64,000 bases of DNA from positions 85,496 to 149,495 of the forward strand of contig JARLJO010000016.1 of NCBI GenBank assembly GCA_031291175.1, read 5' to 3'. Below are positions 18,552-28,586 of the stretch, one piece after another. Both the position numbers and the translations under genes were made by a program. The stretch is from Gammaproteobacteria bacterium (GTDB lineage Bacteria; Pseudomonadota; Gammaproteobacteria; DSM-16500). A model generated the notes under the pieces. That model had not been told where the DNA came from and searched no databases. It saw nothing but the letters and a program-made list of their open reading frames with translations. Each line of letters begins with the position of its first letter. Within the stretch, counting starts at the first letter, position 1.

Positions 18552-20018
18552 TCAGGGGCGTGGTGTCATTGCTATTTCCGCTGAGACCATTTTCCAATTT
18601 TTATTTGCATTTGTTAGATTTGCTCCTTCTAAAATTGTGTATTTATCCAAGATAGCATCTTGTAAATTTGCATTAGATAAGTCTGCGCCTGTTAAATTGG
18701 CACCTCTTAAATCTGCACCTTTAAGATCAGCAGACCTTAATACTGCATATGCTATTTTTGCACCCTTGAGATTTGCACGACTAAGGTTCGCACCAATCAT
18801 ACTTAACTCATACCCACCCTGTAGGAAGTAGCCACCTAATTTAGCAAAAAAACCCACTGGATATTCACAATCTATGTTCTCTAAATTTGCGCCACTTAAA
18901 TTAACATGATCAAAATTAACACCGAGGATATGCGCTTGACTTAAATCGGCATTAGAAAAATCACAGCCAGGAAATTTTTGGCCATTGAGAGTCATTTTAC
19001 TAAGTAGCGAATTCTTAAAAGTACAATTGTAGAATTTCACATTTCCATGCGTAAATTCAGCTATAGAGAGGTATCTGATATATACTTCAGTAAGATTCGC
19101 GCCATCGAAATTACAACGAGAAAAATGCGTGGATGAAATTTTTGCACCATGGAAATTTGCATTTTCAAAACTGGTGTCTTCAAAGACGCAGGGCTTATGA
19201 GTTGTGGTCGTTTGTCTTTGCAGATCACCACGTGAGTCGCGCGTTAAGGAAGTTTGTGTGTCGGCATGATGAGTGAATGTCGCATCGCTAAAATTCACGT
19301 TATTAAAACGTGCTCCAACGCTAGCTATGCCTTTGAAGCTTGCGCCAGTAAAATCGGAATCAATTAATATTGTATTAGAAAATTTGAATTGATCTAAATT
19401 AATCTTTTTGAAATTTTTTCCAATGGCTTTCGTGTCATGCATTTTCGGTAAAAAGTATCTATCTTGAAAGCTAATTTCAATAGCGCTTAAATCAACTCCT
19501 GATAAAGAAGCGCATTCAGTTAAATTACAACCAGTTAGATTGGCTCCTTGCAATAGCGCATTACTCAGATCTGCATAGCGTACATTTGCATTTTTTAAAT
19601 TAGCGTTTGTGAAATCTGCTGCATTAAAATTTGCGCTCTCAAATAGGCCATCACTTAAATCTGCATCTATAAATTTAGCACCTTGAAAATTTACTTTATT
19701 AGCTTTTACTTTACTGAGATTTGCTGCCCGGAAAATGGCGCACGAAAAACCAGATTGGTGCATGATAAATGATAATAAGGCTGGATTTTTAAGTCGTGCT
19801 TCCGCTAAATTTGCCTGCGTGAAATCGGCCCCTTGATAGTTGCCTTGACTTAAATCGTGGCCTTGCAAATTTGTGTTTTGATAATTAGCCGCCACAGGGA
19901 TATAACTCGTAGCGGTTGGTGAGCCTGCAGCCGGGGCGAATTGAGTGAGGCTGATTGGCGTGCGGTCAGTAGACGTGGGTAACTCTACATTATTTGGCTT
20001 ACTAGCTGTAGCACCCAT
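18552..20018 (-). CDS. Pentapeptide-repeat protein with N-myristoylation-like start
   Basis: 488 residues from ATG 20018, chosen because AAGGAG sits 6 nt upstream; a longer reading would start inside that site. From ~50 onward it is made of A(D/N)LXX pentapeptides in three blocks (~50-180, ~240-340, ~350-475), which fold as a right-handed quadrilateral beta-helix. With this start the protein begins MGATASK, fitting the eukaryotic myristoylation consensus MGxxx(S/T): Gly2 and Ser6, followed by Lys. Pentapeptide proteins in intracellular bacteria are often secreted effectors, while others mimic DNA. No membrane segment is seen. Confidence 0.85.
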   Translation of the reverse strand: MGATASKPNNVELPTSTDRTPISLTQFAPAAGSPTATSYIPVAANYQNTNLQGHDLSQGNYQGADFTQANLAEARLKNPALLSFIMHQSGFSCAIFRAANLSKVKANKVNFQGAKFIDADLSDGLFESANFNAADFTNANLKNANVRYADLSNALLQGANLTGCNLTECASLSGVDLSAIEISFQDRYFLPKMHDTKAIGKNFKKINLDQFKFSNTILIDSDFTGASFKGIASVGARFNNVNFSDATFTHHADTQTSLTRDSRGDLQRQTTTTHKPCVFEDTSFENANFHGAKISSTHFSRCNFDGANLTEVYIRYLSIAEFTHGNVKFYNCTFKNSLLSKMTLNGQKFPGCDFSNADLSQAHILGVNFDHVNLSGANLENIDCEYPVGFFAKLGGYFLQGGYELSMIGANLSRANLKGAKIAYAVLRSADLKGADLRGANLTGADLSNANLQDAILDKYTILEGANLTNANKNWKMVSAEIAMTPRP

Positions 20019-20397
20019 AAAATTCTCCTTCATGTGAAATATTTAGACATTTAAGCGCATTATTTTACTCCATACAGAATTAATTCGAACAACTCCATAA
20101 TGCCGCTGCTTTTATTAATTTTTGGACTAAATGCTTCATGGCCGTAACAGAGGCAAGTAAAAAAGTTATTTAACTATAAGTTCAAAGTGTACAAATCCCT
20201 GTATTTTACTATCAAACTAGTCAGTGAATATGATGCTATCATTTTTAGAAAGTTAAAGGAATTTATTCAATCTGAAAAACCCATTCTGGCACGAAACGAT
20301 CGGAGGGAATGTGTATATTAACCTGGTAACTTCCTCTTATTAAAAAGAGTTTCTGTATAAGTACATGCGCTAAGTCAGAGGGTTTATGCCGTTACAT
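20019..20397. other. Gene-free stretch
   Basis: AT-rich, holding the promoter of the pentapeptide gene on the minus strand. No repeat or RNA gene was recognised. Confidence 0.3.
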
Positions 20398-21124
20398 TTA
20401 GACTTTTATTCCTTCGATGATCAAATCAGAGACATCAATCTTATTAGAGGGATGAATAATGGTGTTACACGAAACGATTTTTTTAGCGTCTGCGCGCATC
20501 AAATTTTCTTCTACATTTTTATTAAATTAAGCATGTACTACAATGCAAATTGGATTTTTAAAATTTCTTAATAAAAGCTGCTCTATGGCTATTATCATGC
20601 TTGTGCCAGTAGAAATGATGTCATCAACTAAAACAGGGGTTTTACTGGTATCATTTATATCAGTAATAGAGAGTTTTGTTGCATGTAATGTTGTTGTTGG
20701 AATCGAGTAAATTTCTGAGAGATTTTAATTTGATGCAAATGAGGATCGATTGTAATTAGATGATCAATAAAACTTGAAAGAAGCTGCGCAAAAAGAGCAG
20801 ATGTCACCGTCTCACCTGATTTGAATTGTTTATCTTGTCGCATATAAGGCAAATAAGGTGACACAAGACAAATTTTCTTTGCTCCAAGCTCTTTGAGTAT
20901 TTTAGCCATAAACATCAACGGGAAAATTTTATTGTTCGGATGATCCAAGCTGCAAATTAATAAGATGGTTTTGTCTTTAACGTCAGATTCAATGCGGACA
21001 TAAGTCTTACTGTCAGGAAAAGAATGAAATTCTGAAATTGCTATTTAAATTTTAGCTTATCAACGAGGCTCTTCGTTAATTGCCTATTGTCAGGCAAGGA
21101 GAAAATAATAATATTATTATCCAT
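20398..21124 (-). pseudogene. Ribose-phosphate pyrophosphokinase-like gene, broken
   Basis: Reading through the frames recovers the whole family order: PDSKTYVRIESDVKDKTILL, LDHPNNKIFPL, PYLPYMRQDKQFKSGETVTS, ITIDPHLH, SEIYSIPTTTLHATKLS, the PRPP loop VLVDDIISTGTS, and RADAKKIVSCNTIIHPSN. These match PRPP synthetases. There is a frameshift near 21040, another near 20725, and an in-frame TAA in HA-stop-FNKN near 20540, so no full product is made. It resembles the short, archaeal-like class, so it is probably an accessory paralogue rather than the housekeeping prs gene. Confidence 0.8.
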
Positions 21125-21550
21125 TGGAAATTTCTCTACGAACCTTAATGATGTCTGGCATTGACTGAGCAAAGCTAGATTGGTACGGCGAGAGGCACAG
21201 TAAAGTTCTGTGCTGAAGGGTTTAAACATAAATGGGAGTTAAAATCTGATTTTAGGCCGCCTCGTTTTTTAACATGTAGAAATGAACTGCCTACTGTTTT
21301 TGTATGATAAATATGACGATCGACACTACGCAATAAATTCGGTTATTTTGTGTATTTTTAATACTATCTTGTATTATCGAAAAGACACAGATAAGCGGGT
21401 AAGGGCCCATAGCAGAGAAAACACTAAGATATTAAAAAATAAAGAATTTTATATAAAACCCGCCGAGACCGTGCCTTGACTTAACCTATGTCTGTATATA
21501 TTATGGGCGCCATTATTACGATAAAAATAAAATCATATAAAGAGGAATTT
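21125..21550. other. Gene-free stretch
   Basis: Upstream region of the large gene at 21551. AGAGGA at 21541-21546 is its ribosome-binding site. No further element was recognised. Confidence 0.35.
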
Positions 21551-24500
21551 ATGCTTATATCCATCCTTAGAAAAGCGCTTAGCAACTACGATAACAGTGG
21601 ATATCGATTGTTAAAATTCTTTAGCTTTATTAGCCAATTATTCGAAGCACAAAAATTAAAAGATTTCAGATCCTTCCTCAACCCTTATGTGAATTTCCCT
21701 GATAGAGAACTGACCCCGGAAGAGCAATTCCAATTTATTGTCCTTCTCAGCTCTGACGCTGAAGAGCTTCCTAACAGTTTAAAAGAGGAATTGGTAGTCG
21801 CCTTAGATCGTTTTTTAGGTTATGAGGGAGATAATCATGGATATAGTGATTCCCCTTGGGAATTTATATGTTCACTTAGAAACGCCCAACTCTTATCTTT
21901 GTCAAACTTAGCTGTAAGCCAATACCTTATTGCAAACCGAGGATTTGTTCGTGCCATAAGACATTTTGGAGAGAATCTTAATCAAGACATCTTTCAATTA
22001 CTCCTAAAACATCCACCAGAAGCCTTCCTAAGCGGTGGCTATCTTTGTTTTACTGAAGCTCGCTATATTCGTTTAACAAAGTTTAATCTCATTTTACTTT
22101 CTCTTAATCCTGCTTACTCAGCTCAAATAGCCTCACAGTTCATACCTTTATTGAATGCAGCCTTTGAAATTGACAAGGTAGAAGATATTGAGACGGCTAA
22201 AGACATATGCCGCAATGCTGCCATTATTATGGATGCGCGTGTACTAGTACCATTGAAAGACTTACTATCTCGCCGATTTTTACCTGCAAGAATGATCACA
22301 AGCTTACTAGCTTATTGCGATTTAAATAATGTAGAAGAATCCGTTGTAGCTTTAGCAAGGCACATGGCAATTTTAAGCAAGCTCTTGCCCCTATTAAATC
22401 TTCCTCCTGAATACAATATTGACCTATTATTAAGAACCGCCGTTATTTTTGAAGACCCCATTATAATGAACACTCTCACTATTAATGCTAGAGAGTCTCG
22501 GATTACTTCAGATATTTTGGACTCTCTTTTAGTGGCTTATGATGCAAACCAAGGTGAAGAATCCCTTAAAAAAATAAGGGAGATTTTAGGAAGGCATTTT
22601 CCCACTTTAAATCCGTTTTTTTCACCTTTTATTCAACATATCGCGCTCCAAGAAAAGGATGGATTGAGCCCCAAAGCTGTATTTAAGCACTTGTGTCGTT
22701 TATACATGAAAGATGCCTCGCGTGGATTTTCTTCCTTTTGGCAAACGGAAAATTTTGAATTAATGCCTGTTGCTAAATATTATGCCGATAAAGATTCCGC
22801 TTCACTTAAAAATGAAAAGAACTTTTTTGCAAAAATCAACAATGAAGTTAGCCCTGAAAGATTAGAAAAAGACCCTGTCTTTACAGATATATTAAAAAGC
22901 TTCTTAAATAGCTATCCACAAATGATTTCGCAGTTTCATCCGCTTTTAGTAAGCTCACTAGCATTAACGCCCTACCAGCCTTTAGGCCAGTCTGAGATTA
23001 ATGCGGTTGCGGCTTCACTCATTCATCAGCTACCCAGGAGCATGGACGAATTCACTCTATTTTTTGCGGCCAATCCTGATCTTGCAGGATCTCTTAGAGA
23101 AAGAGCCTTACAACGCACTTTGGCTTTAGTTTATTGTCACGACAGGATGGAGGACGGGGTTATTGAATTTGCAGTCTTCCTGGCTGAATCTCTTTCAGAA
23201 GAACAAGGCTGGATTTGTGCGGAAAAGTTAATTAGAGAGTCCGTAGGCACTTGGGGCTGGGATAATCTTAATGTTTTAAAAAGTGCTGCTCCTAAATTAC
23301 TTCAAAGTGAGGAATACAAGTTAAAAGCACAAGATGCCCTCCTTCAAAGAATGCTAGTTAGCCAAGATTTAGATTCAGGTGCAGTAGAAAGAGTCGCCGA
23401 TATTTTACTGGACTTAGGTCTTCCCTTAACAGCAGAAAACCAAAGTAAAGCCTTGCAGTTAATACCAAAGCTAGGACAATCACAATTTGAAAATATTTTA
23501 GATCGTGGCATTATTTCCACTTTAGTTCCCCTTCTCCCTTTATTATCTAATGCGAATAGAACTTCTTTATTTCAAGCAATCCTTGAAACTCTAGATCGTT
23601 GGAAAAACCACTCTCATGGTGACGTAATAAGTTCCCAAGTAGTCGATGGATTTTTAAAAATAGCCGATCGTCTTTCATCAAAAGAAATTCATCGATTTAA
23701 GAAAATTTTTGAGGGAATCAGAAGGCCGATCTTGTTTGCTGCTGCCTTTGTTGAAACACCTAAATTCTTAACCCTGACAGATCCAGAAAAAATAGCGTTC
23801 GTTGCACTCCTTCGTACTGACTTAGCTAAGAAACATCAAGAAACTTTATATACTTTTCCAACTATTTTTCGGGGACTTCATCCCCATGCTCTGAGCTTTT
23901 TTTCAGAACTGGAGTTGAAAAAAGCGCGAAAGCTTTGTCTTGCATATAAATCAAAAGATCTAGCATGGCATCATAAACTTTATGTTTCAGCTGCTTTAGA
24001 GAATATTAATAAAATTTTAAATATGGGCAATGAGCTTGATATCAGCTCAGGAGCATGCAGCAGTTCGGGAAGTCCTGCCGCGAGTACTACAGCTGCCTCG
24101 AGCACAGAATCCAAAGAAGAGAGCGAAATGGCGAGTAGCGCCAGTGCGTCTTCCAGTTTTTCGCTAACAGAAGCTCAAAGTTCTCACGAGGAAGAAGGGC
24201 AGGAAGAAGCTCATCCTGATTTAGAAGCAATAAAGGCTAGAATTATATCCTATCGATATCAGTATCATATTAATTATAATTTTGTCACTAGAGCTCTTCC
24301 TTATTTTGATGAGAATCAAAAAATCGAAATAGCTAAACTTTTATTTCCATATTGTTTTGATGGCCACTACCCTTCTGTTTCTAAAGTTTCCGACAAGATG
24401 GGCGCTATGATTGCCATTATGAATTCACTTTCTCCAGAAAAAAGAGCGCTTATGGAAGCACCTCTTCTAAAGGCGCTTATTAATGATTTAGGACATTGTT

Positions 24501-24925
24501 GGAATAATAACCCCCACCTTAAACACTACATTAAAAACGTAACCCTTCCATCACCAGAAGACTTTATTAATTTATTTATGCCATTAATTTTAGAAAAATT
24601 TCATGTAGACCGAGCTTTAGATATTTCTTCTCTTCTTAATATCCTCATGGAGCGCCTCAGTCGCGCAGCAAGACATCAAGTTGTTTTTGGACATTTAATC
24701 CCACACTTGATTCACTTTGCAAATATGATCAATGATCCTCAGTATAATTATCAAGGAAGGCAGCAGCTGAAAGCAGCCACTCAATATTTTTCAGTCATCA
24801 TTGGGTTAGTTTGTGCAGAAGATTTAGTCTCGGCGAGACGAGGTGTTTTGTTACAGGAACATCTACCCTTAACGGCTGTGCTTTTACCTATTGTAAATGA
24901 CTATTCTGGCAATAGACCTGGCTAG
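21551..24925 (+). CDS. Very large alpha-helical repeat-like protein, function unknown
   Basis: 1,124 residues from ATG 21551, preceded by AGAGGA. A longer ORF begins 21 codons earlier but lacks a comparable site. The sequence is a run of amphipathic helices with leucine-rich 30-45-residue periodicity (LPLLPLLSNANRTSLFQAIL, LASLRERA-type turns) reminiscent of HEAT/ARM solenoids, though I cannot align a consensus. A Ser/Ala/Glu linker at ~829-887 (SSSGSPAAS, ESKEESEMASSASASSSF, SSHEEEGQEE) separates a final helical domain of ~235 residues. There is no signal peptide, membrane segment or catalytic motif. Size, solenoid look and linker are common in host-targeted scaffold proteins. Confidence applies to it being a real gene. 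Confidence 0.7.
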   Translation: MLISILRKALSNYDNSGYRLLKFFSFISQLFEAQKLKDFRSFLNPYVNFPDRELTPEEQFQFIVLLSSDAEELPNSLKEELVVALDRFLGYEGDNHGYSDSPWEFICSLRNAQLLSLSNLAVSQYLIANRGFVRAIRHFGENLNQDIFQLLLKHPPEAFLSGGYLCFTEARYIRLTKFNLILLSLNPAYSAQIASQFIPLLNAAFEIDKVEDIETAKDICRNAAIIMDARVLVPLKDLLSRRFLPARMITSLLAYCDLNNVEESVVALARHMAILSKLLPLLNLPPEYNIDLLLRTAVIFEDPIIMNTLTINARESRITSDILDSLLVAYDANQGEESLKKIREILGRHFPTLNPFFSPFIQHIALQEKDGLSPKAVFKHLCRLYMKDASRGFSSFWQTENFELMPVAKYYADKDSASLKNEKNFFAKINNEVSPERLEKDPVFTDILKSFLNSYPQMISQFHPLLVSSLALTPYQPLGQSEINAVAASLIHQLPRSMDEFTLFFAANPDLAGSLRERALQRTLALVYCHDRMEDGVIEFAVFLAESLSEEQGWICAEKLIRESVGTWGWDNLNVLKSAAPKLLQSEEYKLKAQDALLQRMLVSQDLDSGAVERVADILLDLGLPLTAENQSKALQLIPKLGQSQFENILDRGIISTLVPLLPLLSNANRTSLFQAILETLDRWKNHSHGDVISSQVVDGFLKIADRLSSKEIHRFKKIFEGIRRPILFAAAFVETPKFLTLTDPEKIAFVALLRTDLAKKHQETLYTFPTIFRGLHPHALSFFSELELKKARKLCLAYKSKDLAWHHKLYVSAALENINKILNMGNELDISSGACSSSGSPAASTTAASSTESKEESEMASSASASSSFSLTEAQSSHEEEGQEEAHPDLEAIKARIISYRYQYHINYNFVTRALPYFDENQKIEIAKLLFPYCFDGHYPSVSKVSDKMGAMIAIMNSLSPEKRALMEAPLLKALINDLGHCWNNNPHLKHYIKNVTLPSPEDFINLFMPLILEKFHVDRALDISSLLNILMERLSRAARHQVVFGHLIPHLIHFANMINDPQYNYQGRQQLKAATQYFSVIIGLVCAEDLVSARRGVLLQEHLPLTAVLLPIVNDYSGNRPG

Positions 24926-25175
24926 ATACCTCTAAAAATAAGGATAAAACCTCAATTTTCCCTTTTAGGGCTGAAAAGTTTCTAATGTTTGGTAAGCGTT
25001 CGGCATATAGGCAGCTCGATAAGAACGCCTAGTCTCAACAGCAATATCAGATAGAAGGACAAGCCAGTAAAACTGATTCTGAACAACCACCTTCCCCTCG
25101 ACAATAAATTACAACTCATTAGAAATTTGACACAGTTATTTAAACACTCCCGAAAAAACTGGTGGGAACTTCATT

Positions 25176-25276
25176 ACTGCGGCATGGCGACAGATAGAGG
25201 CACAGATTACAAAACCAAAAGCAATTCTATCAATCTCTGCGCACTGGTACGTGTCCGACACAGGCGTCACTATCGC
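25176..25276 (+). pseudogene. 101-bp copy of the DODA-type dioxygenase gene
   Basis: This is identical to 36620-36720 except for one base. It contains the codons for the SAHW zinc-ligand region but no start or remainder of the gene. Just before it, GAAAAAACTGGTGGGAACTT resembles GAAAAAACTAGCGGGAACTT at ~36438. Confidence 0.85.
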
Positions 25277-25278
25277 TT

Positions 25279-25369
25279 ACGTTGAACAAAAAATTGGACG
25301 CATGTGAGACATCTATTTGGTTATCGAGGATTAGGTAAGTTTGGTATAGATAAATTAATGAAAAGATGA
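25279..25369 (+). pseudogene. Transposase (integrase-core) C-terminal scrap
   Basis: With a one-base correction in the A-run it reads VEQKNWTHVRHLFGYRG then KFGIDKLMKR-stop, as at the end of DDE integrase-type transposases. The same region with the same lost base occurs at 39519-39601. It is followed directly by the palindrome GATGGTGTCAGACACCACC. Confidence 0.6.
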
Positions 25370-25386
25370 TGGTGTCAGACACCACC

Positions 25387-25524
25387 ATGCTCAAAGTGAT
25401 CGATAAATCCCAGGCAGATATTGATGCGGCTACTGACGCCATTAAAGCCAGCGACATCCCTGCTGCCACCAAGGATTTTGCTATATCCCTGACCTTCCTG
25501 AAGTTCAGGAAAAAATATTACTGA
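25387..25524 (+). pseudogene. Short ORF, possible IS66-type transposase N-terminus
   Basis: 45 codons (MLKVIDKSQADIDAATDAIK, then ASDIPAATKDFAISLTFLKF). The style resembles the helical N-terminus of IS66-family transposases, but I cannot be sure. It overlaps the end of the convergent AhpD-like gene by a few bases. The rest of 24926-25517 holds the fragments listed here and nothing else recognisable. Confidence 0.3.
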
Positions 25525-25862
25525 CCACCGAATTCTTCAAATGCTTTCAGTGCATCTGCTGCATACATTAATGAAGGTCCACCACCCATATAAATAGCCA
25601 TTCCTAACATTTCAAGCAGTTCTTGACGTGTTACACCCAGCTTAACCAAAGCATGAGCGTGAAACCCAAGACATCCATCACATCTAGCAGCGACACCTAA
25701 TGCTAACGCAATCAGCTCTTTCGTTTTCTTATCAAGCACACCATCCTTTGTCGCTGCCTGTGATAACGAGCTAAATGCATTCATTACATCAGGAATTTCT
25801 TTACGCAACTTGGCTAAGGAGGATGAGATATCGGTAGTAATTTCCTTGTATAGCTTTGTCAT
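25518..25862 (-). CDS. Carboxymuconolactone decarboxylase/AhpD-like protein
   Basis: 114 residues from ATG 25862, with GGAG 6 nt upstream. C61-D-G-C64 and H68 in RCDGCLGFHAH form the CxxC-xxx-H redox site of the AhpD/CMD family. The next segment LVKLGVTRQELLEMLGMAIY is the conserved helix pair. Members act as alkylhydroperoxidase-type thiol reductases or have uncharacterised decarboxylase-like roles. The intact CxxC favours peroxide or thiol chemistry. It is a stand-alone gene, divergent from the YeeE pair. Confidence 0.88.
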   Translation of the reverse strand: MTKLYKEITTDISSSLAKLRKEIPDVMNAFSSLSQAATKDGVLDKKTKELIALALGVAARCDGCLGFHAHALVKLGVTRQELLEMLGMAIYMGGGPSLMYAADALKAFEEFGGQ

Positions 25863-26015
25863 AATTTTCTCCATTAAAAAAAACCTCGGCCACTAGTCAA
25901 ATTTTAACTTAACTGACCATCATTTCAAGAGTATATTTAACATATAGGTAAAGCCAATTCGTGAATATTGAATGGTCAAAACTGTATTTTAGATAAACTT
26001 CTCTAGGAAATATGT

Positions 26016-26444
26016 ATGCAAAACTTCACACCTGTCAGTGCTTTAATTGGTGGTTCATTGATTGGCTCGAGCGCAGTGCTCTTGTTATGGTTAAATGGCA
26101 GAATTGCTGGAATTAGTGGGATCTTCCACGGATTATATCCATACCAAAGAAAGGACTTTCTTTGGCGCTTATTGTTTCTGGCAGGACTAATTATCGGCAG
26201 TCAAATTTATTACCTTCTTCCTCAAATTCATTTCATCCCACGTACAAATTACTCAGTCAATTTACTATTTTTAGCAGGCCTCCTCGTTGGTATCGGCACA
26301 AAATTAAGCGGGGGATGTACTAGCGGTCATGGTGTATGCGGCATTGCACGCATGTCTATCCGGTCTTTTACAGCAACGGGAATATTTTTTATCTTTGGAT
26401 TAGGCACCGTGTTTTTTATGCGTCATATTTGGGGTATTTCATAA
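26016..26444 (+). CDS. YeeE/YedE-family transporter, first half
   Basis: 142 residues with four predicted membrane segments. The signature KLSGGCTSGHGVCGIARMS (97-115) has conserved C101 and C108, the line of cysteines known in this family to pass thiosulfate or sulfur species. The family exists as one fused protein or as two halves. Here the halves are separate genes and the second starts inside this stop codon (TAATG), so translation is probably coupled. Confidence 0.85.
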   Translation: MQNFTPVSALIGGSLIGSSAVLLLWLNGRIAGISGIFHGLYPYQRKDFLWRLLFLAGLIIGSQIYYLLPQIHFIPRTNYSVNLLFLAGLLVGIGTKLSGGCTSGHGVCGIARMSIRSFTATGIFFIFGLGTVFFMRHIWGIS

Positions 26445-26863
26445 TGTATAACATTACAGCTTTATTGTGCGGAATACTGTTTGGTTGCGGACTGACAATT
26501 TCTAACATGATAGATGCTAACAAGATATTAAATTTTTTAGATATTACTGGCAACTGGGATCCTAGTCTTGCGCTTGTAATGTTAAGTGCCGTCATTGTTA
26601 CATGGATAGGATATAAATTCGTAATAAAACAAAATAGGCCTAAATTGATAACCGCTTTTGTTCTGCCCACGAAAAAAAATATAGATGCAAAACTCATTTT
26701 CGGAGCCGCATTATTCGGCATTGGATGGGGATTAGCAGGATATTGCCCCGGCCCTGCTATTACCGCGCTAGGATTAAAGCTGACAGATGCGTTTTATTTT
26801 TTCATAGGAATGATAAGCAGCATATTGTTACTCGGAGTGTTCTCCTTAGTATATAAAAAATAA
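26444..26863 (+). CDS. YeeE/YedE-family transporter, second half
   Basis: 139 residues from ATG 26444, which overlaps the upstream stop by one base. It has four membrane segments. GLAGYCPGPAITALG (97-111) with C101 is the partner signature of the half-transporter family. The pair most likely forms one inner-membrane sulfur-compound importer. A rhodanese or sulfur-dioxygenase gene, often nearby in other genomes, is not in this window. Confidence 0.85.
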   Translation: MYNITALLCGILFGCGLTISNMIDANKILNFLDITGNWDPSLALVMLSAVIVTWIGYKFVIKQNRPKLITAFVLPTKKNIDAKLIFGAALFGIGWGLAGYCPGPAITALGLKLTDAFYFFIGMISSILLLGVFSLVYKK

Positions 26864-27020
26864 TTTTCATATCATAAACAAGAGAAGAACAATGATGACA
26901 CAATCCTTCAGCTATTTATGAACAACAGGAATTTTCTGTGCCTAAAAATAATATTCGCAATATCGAAGAACCATCTGACATGTGTTTACCTTATTTTAAG
27001 TATGAATTTAGAAAAATTTC

Positions 27021-28586
27021 TTACACTAACTCAGGACCAGCTGCTGTGATTTCAAGTGAAACCTTAAACCTTTTAAAATTGGCGATAAATGATTCTACCA
27101 ACTGGTTCGCATGTTTATTGTAATCCGCAGCATTCTCCCAAGCATTAATGGGATTAAGAATTTTCTCGTCAATTCCATTAATAGCTGTGGGAATTGCTAG
27201 TTTGAATTTTGGCATTACTACATAAGACGCAGTATCCAATTCTCGATTCAAAATAGCGTTTATAATTTTACGCGTAGTCGGTATATCAAAACGCTTTCCA
27301 CTTTCGCCATACGCACCACCTGTCCAACCCGTATTAACAAGATAAACTGGGCAATTTATTTTTTCAATATGATGTATTAATAAGTTAGCATATACATCAG
27401 GAGAACGCGGAAAAAAAGGAGCCCCAAAACACGTGCTAAATGTCTGTTTAATACCATTATCCTGACCTACCTCAGTACTTCCAACAAGCGCCGTATAACC
27501 ACTTAAAAAATAATAAGCGGCCTGCTCTTTGCTGAGTTTTGCAACGGGTGGTAGAACTCCATAGAGATCGCATGTTAGAAATATAATGGCTTTGGGTTGG
27601 CCGCCCCGATTTGGTTTAAAGCGGGGTTCAATATAATCTAATGGATAGGCTGCGCGACTATTTTGTGTAAGGCTATCATTTTCATAGCGAGGCGCTAACG
27701 TTGTTTCATCTAATACCACATTTTCCATAATGGCGCCTTCTCGAATAGCTTGCCAAATAAGAGGTTCGCGGTCAGGAGAAAGATTAATGCATTTTGCATA
27801 ACATCCACCTTCAAAATTAAATACGCCATTACTGCTCCAGCCATGTTCATCATCACCGATCAAATAGCGCTCAGGATCAGCGGACAATGTTGTTTTACCC
27901 GTTCCAGAAAGACCAAAAAACAGCGCAACATCACCATCATGCCCTACATTTGCCGCACAGTGCATAGGCAAAACGTCTCGCGGGGGAAGCAAGAAATTCA
28001 TTACAGCAAACATTGCCTTTTTCATTTCACCAGCATAAAGTAATCCGCATAATAAAATTTTTCTTTCTTTGAAATTAATAATTAGCGCTGCATCACTTTT
28101 AACACCATCTCGCTCGGGATCCGTTTTTAACTGAGAAGCATTGAGTAGCGTCCAAGTTTTGGCATCGTCACCAGGTGAAAAGGTTGCAATAAATGCGTAA
28201 TAACAAAATAATTGATGCCATGCCAAATCAGTGATAACTGTTACTGGAATTTGATAAGCAGGATCTGCTCCCACTGCTAAATGTGAAATAAAATGGGAAT
28301 GAGATTTCAAATACTCCTCTGCACGTTGCCATAGCGTATTAAAGATTTCTGGTGAAATGGGTTGATTGACTGTTCCCCAATCCACTTCATGAAGTGTAAT
28401 TTCATCTTGAACGATAAAACGATCGAGTGGTGAACGCCCTGTACGCTTGCCTGTAGTAACAGAAATCGCGCCATTCTTTGCTAACTTTCCTTCTTTGCGT
28501 GACAAAGCAAGATTGAATAATACTCTTGTGGGTAAATTACGATGCACAGTACTCTTATTATCTGTTTGGGAAATCATTTTAGACAT
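27021..28586 (-). CDS. pckA: Phosphoenolpyruvate carboxykinase (ATP)
   Basis: 521 residues, close to the usual ~530-540. GRSPLDRF (50-57) binds oxaloacetate/PEP. YAGEMKK (184-190) and MHCAANVG carry metal and substrate ligands. [11 protein letters not shown] (225-235) is the kinase P-loop, followed by the DDEHGW metal motif. All appear intact. It converts oxaloacetate and ATP to PEP, CO2 and ADP in the cytosol. The start lies inside the end of the hyfI-like gene (8-nt overlap), with AGAGGA within that gene, so it is the last cistron of the hydrogenase-like operon. That location is unusual for pckA. Confidence 0.95.
   Translation of the reverse strand: MSKMISQTDNKSTVHRNLPTRVLFNLALSRKEGKLAKNGAISVTTGKRTGRSPLDRFIVQDEITLHEVDWGTVNQPISPEIFNTLWQRAEEYLKSHSHFISHLAVGADPAYQIPVTVITDLAWHQLFCYYAFIATFSPGDDAKTWTLLNASQLKTDPERDGVKSDAALIINFKERKILLCGLLYAGEMKKAMFAVMNFLLPPRDVLPMHCAANVGHDGDVALFFGLSGTGKTTLSADPERYLIGDDEHGWSSNGVFNFEGGCYAKCINLSPDREPLIWQAIREGAIMENVVLDETTLAPRYENDSLTQNSRAAYPLDYIEPRFKPNRGGQPKAIIFLTCDLYGVLPPVAKLSKEQAAYYFLSGYTALVGSTEVGQDNGIKQTFSTCFGAPFFPRSPDVYANLLIHHIEKINCPVYLVNTGWTGGAYGESGKRFDIPTTRKIINAILNRELDTASYVVMPKFKLAIPTAINGIDEKILNPINAWENAADYNKHANQLVESFIANFKRFKVSLEITAAGPELV

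Noticed and set aside
26938..27123. 61-codon plus-strand ORF overlapping the 3' end of pckA
   Set aside because: Half of it is antisense to conserved pckA codons; no ribosome-binding site.
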